A stretch of DNA of 64,000 nucleotides from Tetmemena sp. SeJ-2015 (Eukaryota > Ciliophora > Spirotrichea > Sporadotrichida > Oxytrichidae): assembly GCA_027382625.1 (NCBI GenBank), contig JAJKFJ010022659.1:62001-126000 (forward strand). Reading direction: 5' to 3'. Both the position numbers and the translations under genes were made by a program. This document shows, in pieces, positions 46,612 through 59,326 of the stretch (position 1 is its first letter; each line of letters starts with the position of its first letter). The notes below the pieces were generated by a model. The model worked only from the letters and a program-made list of their open reading frames with translations, did no database searches and had not been told where the DNA came from.

Positions 46612-47546
46612 TCAAACTATAATGCAGCATGCTTAGTTTTGCCAAGGTGCAGGCTTTTTGTTATACTTCTTATAACTCTCAACCATCTTTACCTCATGAA
46701 GTGACTACTTGATGGTGGTCTTTTTCTCTCTCCTCTCATTTTCATTGAAATCTCCTGTGATTATTAAGTTACCATATCCTCCTTGAAATCCATAGCTCGA
46801 GGGGACTTCCCCATAGTCGTTTGAAGCTAGATATCTTAGGATTGGTAAAAGAAAGTGTCATCTTGCATTCCTTAATCTTGCTAAGTTGCGTCGGGTGCTT
46901 TATTTCCATCCTCCATTATACTATTTATAAAAGGAAATCACTATTTCTCACTTCTGATTGCTCTTCCTCCTCTTGGGGTTTGGTTCCGAAAGCTGCACAT
47001 GTGCATTTGCATGGAGGTGGCTATGTTTCTGTTTGCTCCCTCGTTTGCTAGTCTTATTAAGAGCTTTCAGTGATCATTATTAGACCTGCTTCTTCACCAC
47101 CAACCTTAGAATCCAAAACCTAATCAAGTTTCTTAACTATATCCTTGTGCAAAGCTTACTCCATCATATTACATAAATAAGTGGATTTCCAAGTTTGGAT
47201 TGCTCTGCTACTTAATTTGACTCTCCTCATTATTTTATTATCTTTTATCTGGGATGATGAATGATGATTCTGCACTTTCTTGTGTAAAGTCTTCTGTCGG
47301 AATTTAATAATACACATATGCACATTTTTGTATTTACAAAATTTGGTCTTTGAAGGTGATATGAAATTTCTTAGAGCCCTTCTTAATTTCTTGACCAAGT
47401 CTGTCTTTTCTAAGCTGACTTAGTGATCTGTAATTTGGTGGAGTCCTCGCTACATCTCTATGAATGGAAAGTGATGTCTTCATGGAGTTCTTGATGCCTC
47501 CTCTCTTTTAATTTACGAACTAATTCGAGCAATCATTAGAAGCCAT
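46612..47546 (-). CDS. Hypothetical protein
   Basis: Starts MASNDCSNQFVNQKRGGIKN, followed by HRDVARTPPNYRSLSQLRKD, IKKGSKKFHITFKDQI and, after gaps, NDYGEVPSSYGFQGGYGNLI, TGDFNENERREKKTTIKQSL and KMVESYKKYNKKPAPWQN near the end. KKFHITFKDQI recalls short 'K-hydrophobic-TFKD' motifs in protist cytoskeletal or signalling proteins, but I assign no family. Convergent with NAA30, about 50 bp between stops. Joins near 46830-47130 are unresolved. Confidence 0.5.
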
Positions 47547-48169
47547 ATCCACAATAAATAATAAGAGCTTGTATATTTGTATGTTTTTATGTGTGTATTT
47601 ATGATGCACAAAAGACTTAGAAGTTTGCTTTGTAAGTTTGTAGTTGCCTCTCAAGTTAAGATCTTGATCTGAAATGTTTGACTAAGTGTCCACGTTTTAA
47701 TTCTGTAGTGCGCTTAGTGAATCATTTTAATTCAAGAGACGGATCTGCAAATTCCTTTTTGGTTATTCTATCTCTCGCTTTCAACCTTTATCAAAGTCTA
47801 AAATTTACAAAATGCCAGTAACTATATCTTTGATTTAAAACTGGTTTATTTCTTAAAACTTAATTTTCTTTATTATAAACTATAAATGATCAAGAAAGTG
47901 GCCACCTTGGTGAGTAAGAGAATCTTAATTGCGTTCACTCTCCTAGTAATCGTAGGCTTGAAAGTCCTTGAATTGATTTTGATTGCATTAATTTGCAAAA
48001 GAGGGTGACTAATTGAAGGTCTGTTCCTTGAGTGAAAGTTTGGTAGTCATTATTTGATTATAAATAGCCATTGCCCCAGGATTTTAAACTTATGATTTCA
48101 ATCATATGCTGCTACTACTATGAGTGATTTATTAAAAGCTAGGAGTTAAAATAAATTTGAAAACAAAAT
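47547..48169. other. Intergenic, divergent promoters region
   Basis: AT-rich spacer between a minus-strand and a plus-strand gene. Apart from the 40-codon membrane-type ORF listed separately, nothing coding is seen. Confidence 0.4.
47886..48008 (+). CDS. Possible 40-residue single-pass membrane miniprotein
   Basis: ATG to TGA, 40 codons with no TAA/TAG. It reads MIKKVATLVSKRILIAFTLL then a continuous hydrophobic run (VIVGLKVLELILIALI) and a basic CKRG end. Basic ends around one transmembrane span are protein-like, but an AT-rich intergenic region can produce this by chance. No family recognised. Confidence 0.25.
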   Translation: MIKKVATLVSKRILIAFTLLVIVGLKVLELILIALICKRG

Positions 48170-49208
48170 ATGAAACCAAGCAGACCACCTACTGCTGCTA
48201 AGCCAGGACCCTCTAGAGCAAATTTAGACGTACTCAGTCCGAAGCAACATGCTTTGTAAGTTATTTCCCTTTTATCGAAGATTTCAAAAACTTACTCTAA
48301 GGTTTATATTCATGAATGTGTTATAGGAAGACGAATCAGCAGAGGAGAGAGGAGGCAAAGAGAGCTAGTTCCTCAATCAATTACAGACAGTCAAATAAGA
48401 TCCTCATCAAACAAATTCAAAATGAGGTACAAACTACTTAAGCTCAGAAGGCCAGAGGAAGCGGAAGATGCAAATGGTAAGTCACACTCATCGACACATT
48501 GACTAACTTATTTTGAGATATCTCTTACTGAAGACTGAAAATTTTATAGGAGAGCTGTTTAAGATGTAACGATTCAAGACCATCCCCTCAAAGCTCAAAG
48601 ACTAGATTTAAAAGGAAAAGACTCAAGGCAAGGAGTATGAACTCAGTCTCAAAGTAGAAAAAGAAAATCTGCAGAAGATGATTCAAGATAACTATAAACA
48701 AACTCATTCAAGTTAAAAGACATCCTTATATTTTAAGATAAAGAGTTCATAAAGAGAAATTTAAAGCAAGTCTAGAATTTGAGCAGAGAAACTCATTAAT
48801 TTAGATCCCTTGAGGAGAAATTCTAGAGAAGTGAGAAGTTAAAGCAGGAGAGCAAAAAACCTGGTTAGATACCATAGTATCTCCAAAGCTTCAAGGAACA
48901 AGAAAAATTGGAGCAGCAATAAACGTAAACTTAATTATAGCATATTTCAACTCACTTTTAGATTGAGAGAGATTGAAATGAATAAAAGACCTCCCGGTAC
49001 TAGAATACTCTAGGAGAGTGAGCAAGAAAATCTACTCACCTACCTTCTTCAATAAGAAAGGAATCTGCAAAATCAAATCGAGAAAGTCTGTATCTCTCAT
49101 CAGACTGAGAGGGCCAAGAATGAGTACAAAGGAATAGAAGCTGAGATTAAGAAGATTCAAGAGTCCATCAAACTATTGCAGAGAAAGAAGTTTATTGTTA
49201 AGGATTGA
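48170..49208 (+). CDS. Coiled-coil protein
   Basis: Starts MKPSRPPTAAKPGPSRANLD. A GT-AG intron (48256-48328 region) leads into a basic helix (TNQQRREEAKRASSSINYRQ), a second intron follows, then charged helices (KTQGKEYELSLKVEKENLQK) and a final coiled coil NKRPPGTRILQESEQENLLT...EIKKIQESIKLLQ, then TGA at 49206-49208. A frame slip near 48610 separates RAVQDVTIQDHP from the following helix. Gaps near 48720-48800 and 48925-48960 look like IESs or introns. Likely a structural, perhaps axonemal or basal-body, protein by composition only. Confidence 0.55.
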
Positions 49209-49282
49209 TTATGAATATGACAATTTTCATTTGCTTGGAAGAACAACTTTTTGGATTGATCTTTAGTAAAATATTTTCTAAA

Positions 49283-50782
49283 ATGGATTAAGAAGTTGCG
49301 TTGTAAATTGTCAAGTAGATAAAAGATTAATCTCCACTGAACTAACTTTGTGCTGATTGTTGCCTCCCTATTCAGCTTGACTAAAGTCCCTCTCGTTAGA
49401 AAAGTATTGACCCTCCTCGCATTGAATGGGTGTGTACAAAATTTTGCGTCTTCCTCTGCTCTGAATGCGCTGGCCTTCACAGAAAGCTAGGCAGGAACTA
49501 TTCAGAAATCAAGACTTTGAAATTCGTATCACCTTATCAGAGCCAGGCTTGGGATGAAAGGGAACTGAGAATGCTTACTCTGACTGAAGGAAATGTAGGC
49601 TTCCGAGATTTCATGCTCCCTTACAATATAAGCTTCGATGGGATGGAAAAGTACAAGACCAAGGCAGCTTTTCTGTACCTTAACGAAGTCAGTAAGGTGA
49701 AAGGGATTAATCTTAATTTTAGATAAATAGAAAACTGAACAGAGCTTTGAATTAGGCCACTTCACCCCAGTATGATGAATTCTCGCTCATGATAGATAGC
49801 TTGACAATTGATGAAGCCAAGTAGAGGATGTTCGCAAATTCAGTGGATGATCAAAGACTGGAGGAGTTCGAAGACTCGGAAACTGTCTCAACTAAGATTG
49901 AGTTTGACTCAGCCATAGAAACTAAGAAAAGAAGAGTTCATGTGATGATCTTAGATCCATATGAATACAGCTAGGATTTATAAATGCTTCAATTATTTGA
50001 ATTAAATTTAAAAAAATGTTAGGATCATAGTCAAGCCTAGCTCAATGATTGCGAGCCTGATGAAGATTAAACCACATTTCTTTTATAGAATTAAGCAATA
50101 TCTTTTGAATCTTTTCAAGAAGTTTAACTCTAATAGTTTTTACTTACAAGAATTTAACTTATTTTATCTTTAACAGTTCAATGAATTAGATTTCGTTCAA
50201 GTAGGCTTCCTTAAGAAAAAGTAAGCTAAAATTTAAGTCTAATCTCTATCTAGCTCTTCTCGGGGCAAAACAGTAAAGATTTTGAACAATCCAGACTTTG
50301 AAAACGGTGGAGTAACTTTTACCCTCAAGAGGCTCTTGCATTGAAATCCTAAAAGCAAACTCCCTCAAAAAGTGTGCTCACCCCACCCACTGCACAATAA
50401 CTCAGCCAGATTCTAAACTAAAATTCTTCTCTCAGGCAGTAATAGAGTCTGGATTCATAGCTTATTAATTTTATAGATCAGGTCTTTATAAACACTTGAA
50501 TTAAAAAAAGATAAGGTGTGCAATTTATCAAAAAATATTGCAAATTTATTAAAAACACAACAAGATAATTATTTTTAGTATCCTCAATGAATTTATTTAA
50601 AGCAGGATAGTTAGCGTTAGATGCAGTAAAGTTCCTCAGGTAGTGCATTTTTCGGAGATATAATAAGTAAAACTAAGACTACAGTTGAGGGTCTAAAAAA
50701 GATGGAATTAAATTAGAGCGTAAAAGACATTGAGAAGTCTATGGTTTCTAAAGGTAGGGAGCTCTTCTCCAAGTTCTTCTGA
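49283..50782 (+). CDS. ArfGAP-domain protein
   Basis: Starts MDQEVALQIVKQIKDQSPLN, then the ArfGAP zinc finger: LCADC, later FCVFLCSECAGLHRKLGR with its following H-R-x-L-G, and ISFDGMEKYKTKAAFLYLNE. Between the first Cys pair (CADC) and the second (CSEC) there are 32 residues instead of the usual 16. The last 16 (from DPPRIEW) fit the family, so 48 bp appear inserted. The C-terminal region after several gaps reads SSSGSAFFGDIISKTKTTVE and ELFSKFF before TGA, which recalls ArfGAP1-like tails. Arf GTPase activation at Golgi or endosomal membranes is the expected role. Confidence 0.75.
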
Positions 50783-50932
50783 TTTAATTTCTTACACTTT
50801 ATAAAAAAGCAATAATAGTAATATCCATCTAAATAGAATAGTAGGCAAAGTATGAAACTAGTGCCTTTGTTTATTTATAAATTAATTGAGAATAAATTAT
50901 TTACGAGATATTTCTCACACTCTACACTTATA
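50783..50932. other. Short intergenic spacer
   Basis: AT-rich, 150 bp, between two plus-strand genes. Nothing else seen. Confidence 0.5.
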
Positions 50933-53900
50933 ATGGCTAATATGAATAACTTGACAATTAAGAGCACCCTCAGCAGATAAAAGATAGATTCAAACTCACT
51001 CATCGGTCTCTTTGGCCCTGAGGATAGTTAAATCTTATTGCAGTTATTTTTATTTTAGTGTGTTGACTTACCAGACTCTTAAGAAATTCGAAGCTTAACT
51101 TAAAAGACAGGAGGAGGATTTAATAAGAAAGCATAATTAATCTCTCGCTCTCAAAGAAAGCTCTGCAGATAGGGGACAGAAGTAACTAGACTCAGTTTTA
51201 GCAATTATCCAAAGTCCTGCTCCTAAAAATTTCGACCAGCAATCCTTAAACAAGCCACTCAGCACAATTAAGGGCAAAGCTTCAAGTAATACTATCTTAA
51301 TTTGAATTGAATTTACACTAGTAAGTAATTCAGTAATATCCTAGCATACATTATCGCAAGAGAGATCCTCTCACAGGAAAGTTGCACCCAAGATAGACTT
51401 AGCCACTGCACTCGATCTAAATGATGTTCTGCCTGCTTCCAAAAATCTTTCGCAAATTTATTTTATATAAAGTAGACAACAACCACTTTTGAGCCATCAG
51501 AGTCACAGCACAAATAAACTGTCAAATAATACATTAGGTGCTGTAAAGAACTGGAAGCCTAAGCTTTTCAACACCACTTCATCAAGTTACTTGCTCTAAG
51601 AGTAGACTTAAGAAATTACATTTGCATTTTAATTTTTATTAGACTAACTAAATATCTTAGGGAAAGGGAAGGATATAGGATTATTTTACCACGAATTTGA
51701 CATCGAAGTTCGAAAATGTAGTCGATTTAAACCAGCAAGAGGTAGATGAGTATTTCCTAAAACGCAAGCTATAGTAGGGTGTCTTGTCTCCTCATTAAAT
51801 TAGGCACTGTGAACACTCATCTCAAGAGAAAAGGAAAAGTCTTTTCAGTAGTGAGTGTAGAGCTTGCAAGAAGAAGTCAAGCCTCAATAATAGAGAATTC
51901 TAACCGTTTATAGAGGAAAGAGACAGTATGGGCAAACTCTTTGGAGTTGAATAAAAGCTATTTCATGTTAAAATATATAAATACGAGAACAGCAAAAACG
52001 TATCTCTTACTTCTTTAAATTGAAAAATTTATCCTTGCCATCACTTAATCAGACTTAGAGGTTTCTGGACAAGATGAAAAGATAGCAAAACAAGACGGGA
52101 AAGATAGATCCCATGCTTAAGCTAGATTCTTGCTACGAAAATAAGCAAAGCTTGATCTCCAATATGGATAGGAACAGGTCCTTGGTGAGTGCAATATCCT
52201 AGCATGAAGATAACACTTTGATATTTGATGAACCCGCACAGTTAAGTTAAATCAAACAGCAAAGAAGATAGAGTAGAATGCTTATTAGGAACTCTCGGGA
52301 TGATCATAATTAAGAGGATACCTTGTATCATTCTCATCTGGAAAATACGCAAAATAAGAATCCTTCAAGAACTCTATCAAGGAAGTAACTGTCCATTGAA
52401 AAAAGTGTCTATGGGAATAAAGAAGCACCAGTTAATTCCAAAAATGTTGACTAGTTTAAGACCAGGTTTGATCTTGAGAGGCAGCGAAGCATGAATAGAT
52501 CAGACTCACAGGGATCTCTGAACTTTGGTAAATTTAGGCTCCACGAATAACAAATAGATAGCAACTCCAAACATAAATATTTTGTATTATTCGGGAGGTT
52601 AAGATCACTTTGGATCTCACTATTAAACAAACACGTCATCTATGTTTGACATGAAATAGTATTCGCAGTAACTCATTAACAAAATCGGTGGTCAAAGATC
52701 TGTACTAATGAGCAGCAGTTCATAATACTAACTGGGCATCCCTTCTGTAATAGAAGAGGCAACTGATGGTAAGCCCTCAAGTGCAAGGGAGAATAAAGTA
52801 AAGATGAAGAACATGATTAACAATTACTACAATTAGCAGTAGAAGTTAGTGATTTAATTTTATGTCCACTGCTAATATCAGGGCGGTTCCTTTTCCAAAT
52901 CTCAAAAATTTCATAGGAGAGTCCATCCAAAAAAGAGCTCAAGATCATGATTTAATTTTTCTCTTCACCATGTTTTTTTTGTTCATGGAGAGATGTCTGA
53001 TAACTTATTCACTCTAAAATATGACCTTTCATCTTTGAAGACTGAACTTGCTCATCAGAAAGCCTCTAAATTCAAAGTTTCCTCTGCTGGAAATAACATA
53101 AGTGCTGCTAAATTTATGGCTATGAAGTCTGCTGCTTCTAAGGCTTCTCTTTTGCCAAAATAGTCACTTCAAAACAAGCTCTAATACTTCTCGTCATCAC
53201 CAGATCGTAACCAAACAGCTTAATTAGGCAGAAATCAGACAAAAAGAGCGCCTACTTGGCTTTTAAAGACAGAAGAGAGGGTGGCTTTATCATGTTTCAC
53301 GAAGACAAAAAGAAAGAGAAGGATCTCTAGAAACTGTAGTCTGCTTAAAGCATTCAACTACACCCAGAGTTGAAAGCTGTCTCCTCTGAAAAGCTCCTTA
53401 AAATGGCTAGTTCAAAGTTAGTAGGCTACTTGAATAAAAACGATCAGAACTTAAAGAAAGAAAACGAGAAGGTTAAAAATTTACTAAAGGAGAATCATCA
53501 TGAGTTTCATAAGAGAGAGAATCAGTAGGGACTGTCGTCAGTGGCACTAGAGAGGCCAGGAGATGAGAGAAACAAGATAAAGGGACTCATCATAGATCTA
53601 AGAGCGAATATATGCAGGATCAATTTATGAGTAGAAATAAAGGTGTAGGACAATTTTAGAGTTTATTTGAAACAACAGCAAATGATTTCTTTGAATTTTC
53701 TCTTCAAATATAAAGTTTTAAATTTGAAATAAGAAAATATTAAATTTGAAATGGATTAAACGAACTCGTAAACAAAGAATTTTAGCTCAAGACTTCAAAT
53801 GAACATCTCGCACTCACTTGCCACAGATGCCACACAAGATCAGATGGAAACTCCTCGACAGGATCAGTATCAAACTAAGGGGCTTATTTTGAGTGGAGGA

Positions 53901-56900
53901 ACAAATAGCAACATGGCTAGTGGCCAGAGGTATAGCAGAGATAATCCTTAAATCAAAGACACCCCTGTTTTTGCAGGATTACACTCTTAGTCCTAGTCCT
54001 ATGCCACTCAGTCAAATTTCAAGCATGGTAGTAGAGTGGGTTACTCAGGAAGTGTGGACAATTAGGAGAGCAGTAATAAGGTTGAGAGTGGCAAATACCA
54101 CCAGAGACATTAATTTAATGAAGGAGAGAATGCTCTTTAAAGAGATGGCAATTACATTCCATGGCCCTAATAAGCACATATAATTCAATCCTCCCGAATA
54201 AGAAAGCTCTTTGAATAACTCTCAGATTGAAAGTATGAACTAAGTCAGATTTTTTTTTGGGGAATAAATTATTTATCTAACACTAGTTTTAACAACTCTA
54301 GAATCCATTAGGGAAATGAATCACACTTATTGGAGCAAGTTATGAACATATCCCAAGGAATAGATTAAAGTCCTCCCTAGTTTGATTTATCACTCCTTCG
54401 TTAAGAAAATTAAAACTCCTTGCATCAAAGCAGTACTCCGATTTAATAGGATAAGAAAACTCTAATGAACTTTACTTTGGAAAAGGAGTCCATAGTTCAT
54501 CTTAGAATCCTTCTTTGCTTCCTCTAAATCATGCAAGGTCTTCCTTAGGCCAGACTGTAAAATTATTCTCACCACTTGAGTAGTCATCTGCAGGCTCTTA
54601 AGGCAATTTGAACAAAGAGAGCTAAAATCTGTACTAAATTTGCAAAACTTAAATGAGTACGACCTAGAGGAGTTTTGAAGTCTACTAACTCAGCTGTGTC
54701 AGACTATAACTTCCTTTTCGAGAATATTGACCAGCAACTGTAAAATAACACCTAGCTTATGGCTGAGGAAATCCAAAAGAATATGCCTGACTACCTTATG
54801 AATACTAACTCCTCTATCGAATAACAGTAGTTGCAACAACATTAGCAACAATAATAATAATAATTTGGTGATAAATAGCAACATCATATTTCCAAGTAAA
54901 CTTACCATGATGACAAGAACAGGTCTAAGAGGTAATGATTTGCAACTTGAGGCTATTTTAAAGCAATAAAGTGAAGCCAACATACCCATGCATCTCAAGA
55001 ATAAAGCAAGCAACTCTAGCTTAGAAAGTAGTTTCAACAGGAGTATGAAGGACAATCGAGATATGCCTAGACTAATGACTACTCAAAATAGCAATAGTGC
55101 TAATCAACCTACCAAAATTCGCAACACAAGAGAGGAAAGATAAAACACCAACTAGGTCAATACTAACTATCAAAGTGAGGAGTAGAAAAATTACAAGTCT
55201 TGTAGAAAGGTCAAGGTCCAGAGAAAATGTTTCCCACCATTAAAATCACTAGCAGATGAACTTAGATGTTGCCAATGATAATCGGAATATGATATAGTAG
55301 AGACTTCAACAGTATTTGTTATCTTTATTAATATAGCACTTGAATACAAGTGGAGTAGGAGTACTTGAGATAAGTGGAGCAAACATGAGCAGCTAAATAG
55401 ATATCACTGACATGAGTGAAGGAGAGATAGTATCTATTGAGGATACTTATAGAGAAACCAATGCAGCTTATAAGAAGTCTATGGACTCTTCTGTAGAGGG
55501 AAGCAGTCTTAATAATTCTAATTCGAGAGGGAATAATTCAGGTATTATAGGCTAGTAATAGCAGACGAATTCCTAATACAGTAATCCATAAAACCAAAGC
55601 ATGGCCAAGGTGAATAAGTCCATGACAATTATTGAAGAAGAGGACTATGAGGAGAGCGAGATATTCAATTAAGTTAACAACAGCACTAATCAAAACTTTT
55701 TCAGCTAAAGCAGCTTGAAGATACAAAAATTGTTCCTTTGATTGTATTTGTATATTTTAGATGAACACTCTCAAGAAATCTACCTCTTCAAATTTGAACA
55801 GAACAGGCCAAAATAAAAACAACCTTCTCACTCAGTCAAATAAGTCTTACAGCAATATCAGTCATGGAAATATAGCCTAGTTGGATGAATCTAGTAGAAG
55901 CTTGAATATCAAGGGAGCTCAGAATAACAATTATCATTTGAGGGACTCTTATGAAACTTTTGGCGGGTAGGGACAAAATAGACAAGTACTTTAGTTTCAA
56001 ATTAATTTGAAATATTTGTTGTAGTACTCTAAGTTTAGAAGCATACCCTGTCTCCAATAAGCGACCTCCAAGACTCAAACTATTATGAATAAGCAAACGA
56101 TGATCAAAGTGAATCTTTTAAGTTGATTCATGGCCAATTTTCCCAGAATGCCTCCTTTAAAGATTAAGGCAGATATGAGCAACATTTTTAAAACAGGACT
56201 GCCTCTGCTACGTATTTTTCTGAAAATCAGCCCTCTCATCATCTCAATTAACAGAACATCAATTAGCAAAACTTGGTGGGGCTGTTTCTCACTAGAAAAA
56301 TTTCAGTTAGGGAAATGCAGGCTATGGATTTAACTATAGCGAGGTAAATACTAATGGAGGCCCGACTGCGGCTGGAACCATAGACGGAGGAGACTAATCA
56401 AAGACTGTAACTCTCAGATCACCTTTGTAACAAAACACCCTCAATCAAACGAATGAGAGTAACGTAAGCACTCTTACTCATCCTCATATGCATATTTACT
56501 TTATTGATGCAAGATGTTGACACATCCATAACCAGCATGGAAAGAGAGTGCTTTACCAATTTCAAAATATCACAATCGAGGATGATGACAAAGTGAATGA
56601 AAATGAGTTGAATTAGAACAATTCATCAATGATCCATGATCAACTGCTGAAATAGTAAAACACCTCCAACTCAAATACCAAGTAAACAACTGTAAATACA
56701 TCTACTGTTCATGCTTAGAATACGTCTTTGAGACATGTCAGTCTGACGGGAAGAGCTAAAAATGAAGACAACAGTTTGCAAGAAGGAACTTCATTATTGT
56801 TAACTAAAGAAATCATTAGAATCGACCTTAATCCTAGGAAACTCAGTAGACCTTCAATCCTGCCATTAACAATCAGCACCTCAACAATAATTTAGAGTAA

Positions 56901-58889
56901 TGAATTTTCATGTTTGCTTTTAAAATATAGGAGCTGGAGGGAGCAACTATCTTCACAGTTATCAAAACAGTCTGGGATAAGGCTTTAACACTAATTCTTT
57001 GAGTCTGAGCAGTAGGTCTACCAAAAACTTACAGCCAGTTGACTTTGCCCATGATTCACGAGAAGAAAAAGCCTCAATAATTCAGAATAACTTGCAAGGG
57101 CAGAGAAGTGCTTCTACTTCTATCCTTTAATCATTTTTAATTAGATGAATTTTATAGTATTTGCTTAAATTGATAACATCAAAGAGCCACACGGCGAGGA
57201 GAAGAGTTCGATAGAAAGTATGCTAAAGAAATATCAGTAGAAGTATAAGAAGCAGAAAGAGTAATCTTAGAAGCTAACTGCCGACTTCTAGAACAAATCA
57301 GCATCTGGTACCAATCTGCTTAGATGTGATGATTATTATTTGAAGAATTATTATTTACTAATGAGGACGACGAAGAGGAAGAAGATGAGGAGGACGATTC
57401 CATAGTGTAAAAAGGGTACTAAAGTGAGGGAGGTAAGGCGCTCAAGGAAATATCCTAAAACAGCCAGAAACAGCATAGAGATGAAAAAGAGGAGCAGAAA
57501 AACTTCCACAAGCAGAGCTAGAGATTATGAAAATTAGGAAGATGATGCTACTGTAAACAGGAGCTACATAGTTTCAAAGAGAGAAAATTAACTGCCAAAA
57601 CCCAAACACACTACAAAAGCAATATAAATTGAGGATTATGTATTAAAGTGACTGACTATGAGAGACACCAGTAGATAGAAAGCATGAAGAAATTACTTTC
57701 AGCCAAGGACAGGGAATTGCAAGCATATATAAAGCATATCTCTGATCTAGAAGAGTTAGTAAAGGTTACTGAAAATTAGAAGCTGAAGTTGGAAAAGCAC
57801 ATGCTTACCAACTAGCTCTAATATGATCAGCAGTTGCAAGCAATCCATTCAGCCCACAACAAAGAGTTGAAGGCAAAGTAAAACGAGTGTGAACTTATGA
57901 AGATCAAACTTGAGGAGCAGCACTAACTTTTTGATTCTAAGATGGAGAATCAGAGGGAGCGACTTAAGCGAGTAGAAAAGACTGTTATGAAAGAGTTGAG
58001 AAGGAGTATTCAAAAAAAATAATTTAATCACTATTTAATTTTATTCAGTTGTTCTGACTGAAAAGGACTAAATAATTACAGATTTGGAGTAGAAGTGTCT
58101 GCAGTTAGAGCACGATCTGAGGATGCTTAGAGAGGAGAGACAGAGAGAAAGAGTGGCCTTGGAAATGAATGCGGACGAACAGAAGACAAGAGAGAGACAA
58201 AGACTTTTAGAGGAGAAGGAGCAACTTAGATACAGAACTCATCAAGAAACTGAGAAGGAGGTAAAGAAGTTGCGAGAGAGGATACAACAAGAGTACCACT
58301 TCAAATATGCTCAACTTGAGAGCAAGTACAAACAAAAGCTAACTCAGCTGGAGTCAATCACAATTCAAATAAGAGTGAAGAACTTTGTGATTTTAATCTA
58401 ATGAATGTATAAGTAGTCTCAGAGTGAATTCATCAATGAGAAGAAGTCTGAGTTTGAGTAGCTAAGAGAACGAGAACTATCTAGATTTGAGGAGGAGAAA
58501 CTTCTTAACCATGCTTAAACGACTCAACTTGTCTATGAAGATGTTTCAAGAGCCCTGATTGATCAAAACAAGAAGGAGGAAAGACAGAAGGTTGAGCGAG
58601 CCAGGGAGCAAGTAAGGAGAGAGATGGAAGATAGACTCAGGAAGAGCGAGGCTCACTTCAGCATGCAACTTGCCCAAGAGAGGAAAGATAAAGGCAAGAT
58701 AGAACTTAAGAACGCCTAACTAGACTTCTTATATCTTTTTAGAAGCTCAATTGTATGAGTTACAGGAGAGACTTAGAGTAAATGAATAGGATAAGGAAAA
58801 TACTCAAAAGACTGCTAATACCACATCAGACAACAAGGAACTCATGAACAAACTTAAAAAACTCAATAAGACTCTTCCCTTTAAATGAT
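50933..58889 (+). CDS. Very long Q/N/S-rich coiled-coil protein (single gene after IES removal)
   Basis: Starts MANMNNLTIKSTLSRQKIDS. The first half is Ser/Gln/Asn-rich with short helices. Near 53740 the frame would end at TGA, but a 13 bp direct repeat allows excision of 22 bp and fuses it to MDQTNSQTKNFSSRLQMNIS onward. The middle (53.7-57 kb) is again N/S/Q-rich. The last 1.4 kb (57.6-58.9 kb) is a strong coiled coil (MKKLLSAKDRELQAYIKHIS, EKDQIITDLEQKCLQLEHDL, RVALEMNADEQKTRERQRLL, RQKVERAREQVRREMEDRLR), ending ELMNKLKKLNKTLPFK and TGA. Other AT-rich gaps are probably IESs. Resembles large ciliary/basal-body scaffold proteins by composition only. Confidence 0.55.
53718..53739 (+). other. 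22 bp IES with 13 bp pointer TTAAATTTGAAAT
   Basis: TTAAATTTGAAAT lies at 53718-53730 and 53740-53752. Excision removes an in-frame TGA and changes the frame by one, so ...SFKFE runs directly into MDQTNSQTK. The repeat is longer than the 9 bp of unique insert. Confidence 0.7.
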
Positions 58890-59326
58890 ATAGAATGAAC
58901 TTAGATCTAAATATTATGATATATCTTACTTACCTTTTCGTTTTAGCGAAATTTTTACATCAGAGAGCAAAAGAAAATGAGGTGAATTTTCAGTTAAAAA
59001 TACAAATAAACTCAAATAACTTAAGAGATTACCCACTGACCCCTTCTCGTTTTTTTCTCAGAAATTTAAAAATAAATTTAATGATCAGAAATTTTTGAAT
59101 AAAGTTAACTCGTATTAGTATTAGCAATAGGCTGATTGTGTCTCTACTCTATTTCCGCACATTCTTCTTCTCTAGCTTTTCGTAAACTTTTAGATCTTCA
59201 AAGGCTAGGAAAAGAGTTTAGAGCACGTTTCAGCCTTCCCACTCTTTGCAGTGGGGTTTTGCAACTCATTCCTTACAAAGAAGAAGTTGCTACTTTACCG
59301 CTCAGCCATCGATGTCCATATCATCC
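58890..59326. other. Intergenic between convergent genes
   Basis: AT-rich in the first half. The second half (about 59160-59300) has a hairpin-like CCCACTCTTTGCAGTGGGG but no coding frame that I support. Confidence 0.4.

Noticed and set aside
49157..49480. 107-codon minus-strand open frame
   Set aside because: Antisense to the ArfGAP N-terminus and the end of the coiled-coil gene, both supported by motifs.
59160..59312. tRNA-like stretch on the minus strand (starts like GATGGCTGAGCGGTAAAG)
   Set aside because: The 5' part resembles a class II tRNA D-arm, but no T-arm with GTTCGA or matching acceptor stem follows.
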